Program-made: the position numbers and the translations under genes
DNA from: Acanthococcus lagerstroemiae
Lineage: Eukaryota; Arthropoda; Insecta; Hemiptera; Eriococcidae
Direction: 5' to 3'
NCBI GenBank assembly: GCA_031841125.1
Contig: CM063106.1
Coordinates: forward strand, 31,678,001 to 31,742,000
Length of the DNA: 64,000 bases
Part shown: piece by piece, positions 58,413 through 64,000 of the stretch
Layout: every line of letters begins with the position of its first letter
Numbering within the stretch: the stretch's first letter is position 1
Notes under the pieces: model-generated
The model's input: only the letters and a program-made list of their open reading frames with translations
What the model was told of the DNA's origin: nothing
The model's database searches: none

Positions 58413-61400
58413 CTGTATCAGAAAAACATTTTTCTTAGATCCACTATACAAGTTAAAACTCAGAGAATCCCAAAATGCACGTAAAATCGATATGGATAAG
58501 GTTAGCGACGATCATCTCGCAAAATATGTTTCTGTAAATTGCTCTCACTTGAAGTTCTTCGTCTCTCTGATCTTGAGCCGAAGCAACAGCACTTTCTGCT
58601 TCATCTTCTTCGTACAGCATGGATATGGGCATCGAGGGCCTTGGTTTACAATTTAAGTTGGTACTCTCCTCCAATATCACGTACTGATCCGGCGCCGTTT
58701 CCATCAAAATACCTTGTGACTGCCAGAATGAAATTTTCCTTCTCAATACCGAGCATGATATCATCATAATTTTACTGAGATCCGTCAGATTCCACTCGGC
58801 TGAAAAAACAGTTGATTATTACAGTTACACGCAGATAATGAAACGAAGGATACTAACAGGTTCTAATATCTGTATAATCGCTGCATTGAACTTAGTTAAG
58901 AAGTATTGGAATTTTTTAAATTAAGTTCGCATATCATCAAATCGATAATAACGGGACCACAAACCACTTTAGACCGCAGAGTTTCTTTGTTCGAGATTTC
59001 GATATTATACTTGTAGCCCAAGTTGAATTTACATAAGGGATCTTAGCCCCGGAGTGCATGGGGAGAAAATAAAGAAAAGAGAAGAAAAAATAGAAAAAGT
59101 CTGACTTTTTATTAAAAATAAATAAATTTTAAAAAAAAGTATTTGAGGATCAATCTGAAAATTTTTGCCAGATTTGATCGTTTTATGATTTTTTTTTCGG
59201 TGGTTCTTAGTCAAATGAGGCTTAGGGATGGATTTGCTAGGTTTGGTTGTTCTTAATCGTGTAGGGTTCGGTGGGTTTCATCAGTTCTGGTCGTTTTTGG
59301 AAGAACTTTACCATTTTAGACAAATTTTGGGTCTGGTTTGTTTGAATCTAATCGTTTTTGTTATTCTTAGTCATACATGGTTTAGGTTGTTTTCAAATCT
59401 TATAGTACAGTGATGGCAACTTAGATTTTCTTCGGTGGTGCCCGACGTTTTTAAACTAGGGGGGAAGGGGTTGCTAAATTATTCTGATCAATTTATCCGA
59501 GAAAAAAAAAACGAAATCTTTCGGACATGGCGAATTTAATTTCAAAATTTTCAACCAACCCAAATTAAAATCCAAATATTCAAATAAACTTGGGTTTTTC
59601 AGGTATTTTTCGAAATTTTTTCGTGTGTTGCCCAAGTACTGTCGTTAAGTGCCCGAGCCGCACGGCAGTACTGAAGTTGCCACCACTGTTATAGTACTAT
59701 CTGTTATGGTTCGTCCGTTTTAGTAATATTTAGCAGAGACTCGGAGGCCCTGGATCGACTATTTTCCAGGAGAGGTTATTACTAGAACCAAAGCTAAGTT
59801 CAGGCTCTGGTTCCGACTTCAGATCCAGCCTTGTAACCGCCCTTCATCTCCCTCTTGACCGTTTACTTCCAGCGCACCCCTTACTCCCCCTAAAATTAAT
59901 CATAATAAAAACCGAATCTTTGGTCAAGCCGGGAGCCGGAGCCATCAGGAGTTTTTGCTAAATTATCTGTCGGAGCCCAGCCAAGAAAAAATCATTTACC
60001 GGAGCCAGAACAAAATTTAAATTTGCTTCGGAACCAGAGTTCTGAAGCCGGCTCCCGGTCTCTGATATTTAGACAATTGAGTCACATTTTTTGGGGGCCA
60101 GATTGGGCCCTTTTTGTTTTTGTTTGGTCGAGTGATTTAGGACTTTAGGTAGTGTCAAGTCCTCCACAGACGGATTCGGTGGCTATTGATATCTTTAGTC
60201 AATTTTGGTTCGATTTTGTTTGTTCAGTAATTTTGGCTTGTTGGTGTTCCTTTATGCTTAGATTACGTAGTTTTTAGATGGCCTTAGTTGTTCTTGATCA
60301 GGTATTAGTGGATTGTTATTTACGGACGGGACCACAGGAGTGATGGCCTCGAGACACTCAGTTGTAAGAGGGCACCTGAAAAAGTAGGGCTTAAATGAAG
60401 AAAAGGGAACAACGAAAACAGAAAGACAATGACAAAAAGAAAAATTAGGTCCAATTTCTGCTAGAAAATCGGACTCCAGCGTTTTCTTTCGGGCGATCCT
60501 TATTGATCAAGCAAAACCGGTTTTGGATATACTAAGTTACCCGAATTCTAAAATTTACAAAATTTGCAATGCACCTCGACTTGTCATAAGCATGCATAAA
60601 TACAGAAAACGGTATGATATGGTTACCTTTCGATTGAAAATGCCAAATTATGGTAGCTAAGACAGGCGACACTGTTAAATTCAAAGTCCGATCTTTCAAT
60701 TCAATTTCGAGATTTACAATGCCTAGATGCGGCTTCCACGAAAGTGTTCGATTACTCTACATGAAAAATTCCACACGTAGTAAATACGAAAAACACAGCA
60801 TGTGAAAACAGTTCACGTTACACAACATTCAAGGATACTACCTTGTAGGTCTCAAATGCTTTTGTATACGCCTGAAGATGTTCAGTTATAACGGATGGTA
60901 ATTTAAGTGTGTTATCCTTGAATGGGGGCCAGAACTGAGCCGAGAGAAACATTCCTCGCACGTTGAAGTCCTGAAACAAACGGCATCACACATGGTGTTG
61001 TATAATGGACAGTGAAAACCTGAATTCTACACCGGCTCAAGTGTTTCTTTGAAGAAAAGTCTTCAAGTTTCTAAGCCGGTTGCTCCAAAACAGCCAGGCA
61101 CTAACTTTTGGTCGCCATTTTAGGGAAATATAATGAAGATTCGATAATGCCAACCTTAAAATAACAAGATCGTTTTAGAGTTACCGGCCAAGAAAGCTGA
61201 ACTTATTTCTTGGAAAAAATAGTTAGGCCAGCTCAGAATTCAATAATAAATGAAAAGTCCAGAGTACCAGAACATGAAAACTTACGAGATCTTGAATGCC
61301 GTAACTTGGGTCAGTTTGAAGATGGGTCCCTATTCTTACAGAATCATGAATATCCTTCAGCATTACTTCACATTTGTGTAGTTCAGAATCACCAAACCTA

Positions 61401-63817
61401 GAATGAGAATTCATTTGTGTTTCAATCCCTGTTAAAATTCTTCACAATGAAGTTTAAAACTACAGGGAGATATTAATAATTAAAAAACAAAACTCCTTGA
61501 AGCTACTTCGTCCCATAAAAATACGCTGTATAAAAACTTTTTGTTAAATACCGTACATTAGAAGACGGTATCTCGCTGTATAAGACTAAGACAATACTTC
61601 AATAAAATGAATACCTCAATTTCAGCAATTCGAGGTTACGTATTTCTTTATCAGTATTGTACGTAAATTGAGTTAGAAAACGATCAGCTAATAATTTACG
61701 GTACTCATCGATAAACAGCTGCCTACTTCCGAATACGTTGACCAACATGGTTATGATATCAGCTGAATGGTCACGTTTCTCACCAGTGCCTAGAAAAATA
61801 GGAGTGATATCTTGATTGCCCACACAGAAAATGATAGATTTCCCCCATCAGACCATGCAAATTCTTGAAGTAATCGTTAACACAAAACTGTAAGTTACCA
61901 GGAACAACTTCGATAGGATCGGGAGTCCAGTTTTCCCAATTTTCCATATCATCTTCTACTGTAGTCACTACATCACATAAAGTGATTTTCTTACACCCAG
62001 TCAATTCATCTGATAAATCAGCGGCACCTTCCTCGGTTAAGCTAGTAACTATACAATGCACAGTGTCATCTCTGCTTCTTAAATAGCTTCTACAACATTC
62101 CAAAATAAAATGCACCTATAGGAAATTCGAAGACATAAAGACACAACTAAACAACAAGATTTTACCTTATAGGACTGGTAATTGCATCCAACAACATTCC
62201 AGATGGATCAAGCTGCTGCAGAGCGTGAATAGAAGCTACATAAGCAGTCAGAATATCGGGGGTGTTCACTCCGGGATGAAGCAATCTGGTAACGAATGAT
62301 TCTTTGGTTTTTTCAATCAATAAATGCTGTAAATTATTCTTTTGTAAGCATATTCTCAAGTCTTCAATTGCATTGAATGAATCCGGATATTCTGAAAATT
62401 AAAATCAATAACTAAACAAAAATATCAAATCAACATTATAGATCGCATTGAGAAAGAAAAAAAAAATACAAGAAGTTCAATTTCATAAGTACCGATAATA
62501 ATATTAAAGAATTGGTCGATCAATAATTTTCCGTAGGTTTCGTAAACAAAATGTAATAGTTTATCTCTGAAAGTGGCCACTGCTTTATCTAAAACTAATT
62601 CTCTACGTCTCGAGTGAATTTTACCAATTCTGTAGATTCTGTTTAACCACACTAGTACAACATCTTTGATCCACTGCAATCATAAGTAACTTTCTTAATC
62701 AACATGTAAGGCTGGGTACAAAAATACTCTCCGAAATATTCTGTGGTATACAAACAGTGTAACACAACGTAGCTAACCTTTTCAATTATGTTAATATTAG
62801 AAGAGTCAAACGCGCCACGGCAGGTTTTATCTACGTGGTATTGCGTCCGTTTTTCCACCAATTTGGTGAGAGTAGAGCCGACTAATTTTTCTAATAACCC
62901 GATTTCACTTAATATCCTAAGAACATTAAATAAAGGAATCAAAGTGGTAATATAGTAAAATAAATTACACATAAAAACGAATTATTGGATATCTGCCGTA
63001 CTTGTTAACACAATCAAATGCACCCAAGGCTTTAATACAGTTGCACGAATTCTGATTCTGATGTTCTGAACATTTCACGCGGTCACTCCCTGCAAGAAAT
63101 TCCAAAGCTGAGATAGCAAACATAAATGTAAGTATGTCGTAAAGCCGTAAAAAAGAATACATATATGCTCACCAAAATTTGGATAATTACAGTTGCAGAA
63201 GGCTTTAAAAGAAACGGAGTAAAAATTCTGTATGATCGCCGTGTAATCGATTGGCAAATCGAACAAAATGGTACCAATTAACGTCATTTTGTACGATTCG
63301 ATAGCAGTATTCGCGCCAAATATTTTCAGATCTTCTTTTGAATCGATGAGTTTCAGCTCTTGTAATTTATTTAGGGTAGGTAACACGTTCAAAACTGAAC
63401 TGTACAAATGCTTGACGCTTTCTTGGAATTTTCGAAACCCATCGAGGGTTTCGCATCTGTCTTGAAAATTACTAACGAACCTCGGAGAAACATTTTTGCG
63501 TATATCGTTTTCAATTTCCAAGAACACCAATTCGTAAACAAAACGAAGCAGATGCTCTTTCTTCAGAACTTCTTTCAGTTTGTTGTAACTCAAGACTTTG
63601 GCAGAGGTGAGATCTAAATTTTCCTGAAATATGACGAGAAATGAATACGTTAATAGGCAAAATGAACACAGTCTCCTACTTGTGGAATCGTTAGTATAAT
63701 AATTATGAATACGGTATTTGATTAAAGATGAAAAAATAGTGTTCTCACATTGTTTAGAATAGGGAATTCATTCAATAATGACATCCAGATAACTTCATTC
63801 AAGTTATTCGGCTTCAT
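58209..63817 (-). CDS. ANAPC2: Anaphase-promoting complex subunit 2 (cullin-like), complete, 13 coding exons
   Basis: Cullin-family scaffold subunit of the nuclear/cytoplasmic APC/C ubiquitin ligase, which pairs with the RING subunit APC11 to drive mitotic cyclin and securin degradation. I joined exons 63817-63749, 63623-63173, 63089-63002, 62916-62778, 62673-62493, 62391-62166, 62089-61899, 61789-61615, 61397-61286, 60970-60842, 60756-60627, 58799-58549 and 58412-58209. All introns are GT-AG with compatible phases, and the 2346 nt give 781 residues, close to the ~820 of vertebrate APC2. Recognition rests on the cullin-homology segment (ADIITMLVNVFGS, FIDEYRKLLADRFL, EIRNLELLKLRFG, CEVMLKDI), the RTLSWKPHLG strand and the C-terminal winged helix (TNLESLTLERI, VSGGFYKL). 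The start is fixed by an in-frame TGA at 63854-63856. No AATAAA was seen within ~300 nt after the stop; a TATAAA variant lies at 57904-57909 on the minus strand. Family assignment is firm; exact exon ends are inferred by eye. Confidence 0.93.
58549..58799 (-). CDS. ANAPC2: APC2 coding exon 12
   Basis: The acceptor is TTTTTTCAG|CCGAGT and the donor TTCAA|GTGAGA. It encodes EWNLTDLSKI, LRRKISFWQSQGIL and an acidic, serine-rich insert (EEDEAESAVASAQDQ), typical of the linker before the C-terminal winged helix. Confidence 0.93.
58800..60626. other. APC2 intron 11, repeat-filled
   Basis: This intron is far longer than the others in the gene (46-453 nt). It holds a T/G-rich degenerate repeat of the form TTAGTTGTTCTTAGTC at about 59200-59420 and 60200-60310, and a CCGGAGCC-rich degenerate patch at about 59750-60060. 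No exon or transposase fragment was recognised inside it. Confidence 0.6.
60627..60756 (-). CDS. ANAPC2: APC2 coding exon 11 (beta-sheet region)
   Basis: The acceptor is TTCATGTAG|AGTAAT and the donor GAAAG|GTAACC. It encodes RTLSWKPHLGIVNLEIEL and ATIIWHFQ, the beta-rich 4-helix/beta junction that in cullins recruits the RING subunit. A 1.83 kb intron follows. Confidence 0.95.
60842..60970 (-). CDS. ANAPC2: APC2 coding exon 10
   Basis: The acceptor is TTTGTTTCAG|GACTTC and the donor ACAAG|GTAGTA. It encodes 43 codons containing SAQFWPPFKDNTLKLP, matching the conserved FWPPFKD motif. Confidence 0.95.
61286..61397 (-). CDS. ANAPC2: APC2 coding exon 9
   Basis: The acceptor is CATTCTAG|GTTTGG and the donor is a full consensus CTC|GTAAGT. 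It encodes RFGDSELHKCEVMLKDIHDS, continuing the cullin-homology domain in phase 0. Confidence 0.95.
61615..61789 (-). CDS. ANAPC2: APC2 coding exon 8 (cullin-homology core)
   Basis: The acceptor is TTTTCTAG|GCACTG and the donor TTGAG|GTATTC. It encodes the cullin-homology core SADIITMLVNVFGS, DEYRKLLADRFL and EIRNLELLKL. Confidence 0.96.
61899..62089 (-). CDS. ANAPC2: APC2 coding exon 7 (acidic linker before cullin homology)
   Basis: The acceptor is GTTGTAG|AAGCTA and the donor CCTG|GTAACT. It encodes RSYLRSRDDTVHCIVTSL followed by an acidic linker ending ENWENWTPDPIEVVPG, which leads into the cullin-homology domain. Confidence 0.92.
62166..62391 (-). CDS. ANAPC2: APC2 coding exon 6 (YPDS...LLHPGVNT)
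   Basis: The acceptor is TTTTCAG|AATATC and the donor ATAAG|GTAAAA. The exon contains YPDSFNAIEDL and TRLLHPGVNTPDIL, among the best conserved motifs of APC2 proteins and a main reason for the identification. Confidence 0.95.
62493..62673 (-). CDS. ANAPC2: APC2 coding exon 5
   Basis: The acceptor is GATTGCAG|TGGATC and the donor ATCG|GTACTT. It encodes 60 codons ending GKLLIDQFFNIII, the helix immediately before the conserved YPDS motif of exon 6. Confidence 0.9.
62778..62916 (-). CDS. ANAPC2: APC2 coding exon 4
   Basis: The acceptor is GTTCTTAG|GATATT and the donor AAAAG|GTTAGC. It encodes 46 complete codons including EIGLLEKLVGSTLTKLVEKR, a helical repeat segment of the N-terminal half. 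Confidence 0.9.
63002..63089 (-). CDS. ANAPC2: APC2 coding exon 3 (Cys-rich segment)
   Basis: The acceptor is CTTGCAG|GGAGTG. The exon carries the cysteine-rich stretch CSEHQNQNSCNC. Two donors are conceivable: AACAA|GTACGG, which I chose because the joined protein then aligns to the family without extra residues, and an ATATCC sequence 7 nt downstream of it, which resembles a U12 donor and would add three residues. Confidence 0.85.
63173..63623 (-). CDS. ANAPC2: APC2 coding exon 2 (N-terminal helical repeats)
   Basis: The largest exon. The acceptor is ATTTCAG|GAAAAT and the donor is TTTG|GTGAGC, leaving phase 1. It encodes about 150 residues of predominantly helical, leucine-rich sequence (LKKEHLLRFVYELVFLEIEN), as expected of the cullin-repeat N-terminal domain that contacts other APC/C subunits. 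Confidence 0.9.
63749..63817 (-). CDS. ANAPC2: APC2 coding exon 1
   Basis: The exon encodes 23 residues starting MKPNNLNEVIW and ends in phase 0 at donor AAT|GTGAGA. The ATG context is GGAAATGA. The short, weakly conserved APC2 N-terminus makes this exon the least certain of the set, but it is the only ATG that joins in frame to exon 2. Confidence 0.75.
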
Positions 63818-63872
63818 TTCCAAGACCGTACCAGATTTCAAAGCACTTGGAACTCAACTTTTTCCGGCACAT
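63804..63872 (-). promoter_or_regulatory. Upstream ORF overlapping the APC2 start
   Basis: A 22-codon ORF beginning MCRKKLSS starts 55 nt upstream of the APC2 ATG in another frame and stops past it at 63804. A second, fully upstream 7-codon ORF lies at 63883-63906. If the transcript begins beyond 63906 both could damp APC2 translation; the transcription start is not known. Confidence 0.35.
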
Positions 63873-64000
63873 TCAGTAGTATCTATTTATGTACGAACAT
63901 CGACATTCCTAGATCGAAGAAGTAGGCACACTTCGTAATGGAAATATCAGACAACAATGATCAAAAATCAGAAAATCCATCAAATCGCTGAAGGAAAATA

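Noticed and set aside
1..64000. CRISPR array, prophage, integrated virus or bacterial insertion sequence
   Set aside because: No regularly spaced direct repeats with unique spacers and no viral or prokaryotic coding signature; all coding remnants are host genes or non-LTR retroelements.

Overview
This window is nuclear DNA from a eukaryote. It is AT-rich, has spliced genes with canonical GT-AG introns, and is dominated by degenerate transposable elements and tandem repeats. The encoded proteins (an APC/C subunit 2 and the start of a coracle/protein 4.1-type FERM protein), arthropod-style hAT and MITE elements, jockey-like LINE remnants and tRNA-derived SINEs point to an arthropod, most likely an insect. 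A hemipteran is my guess only; the order cannot be fixed from the sequence. No bacterial genes, CRISPR arrays or intact virus-like elements were seen.

Two host genes are supported, both on the minus strand. At the right end is a complete anaphase-promoting complex subunit 2 gene (ANAPC2/APC2, 58209-63817). I reconstructed it as 13 coding exons joining in frame to 781 codons, with a 1.8 kb intron 11. At the left end, 6191-6334, is a 48-codon first coding exon that ends in a consensus GTAAGT donor. Its last residues match the start of the FERM domain of coracle/protein 4.1. The rest of that gene lies to the left; 1-6190 is therefore probably its first coding intron, and non-coding 5' exons lie somewhere to the right of 6363.

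The 52 kb between them is a repeat landscape. 7-14 kb: a hAT-like element with a perfect 8-bp target duplication, a 640-bp (GAGT)n-like tract and a CAGGGTG-ended element. 16-19 kb: an 85-bp minisatellite and a candidate TATA promoter. 22-29 kb: jockey-type LINE pieces, a 0.7 kb CATATTT-rich terminal-inverted-repeat element and a 2.6 kb foldback palindrome inserted into a LINE endonuclease remnant. 29-36 kb: a CpG-rich patch, tandem duplications and a widely spaced inverted pair. 38-42 kb: two more LINE remnants, one interrupted by a GC-rich block full of small hairpins. 43-50 kb: palindromic MITEs and simple repeats. 50-56 kb: a tandem array whose ~210-250 bp units each fold into a long hairpin, invaded by a SINE and by a nested cluster of MITEs inside a hAT element with a perfect target duplication.

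The most unusual features are the hairpin-unit satellite, in which the two arms of a unit share unit-specific changes; the foldback element whose arms differ by one internal ~200-bp repeat; eleven G or C homopolymer runs of 10-18 in otherwise AT-rich DNA; and a 47-bp element conserved in two distant, oppositely oriented places.
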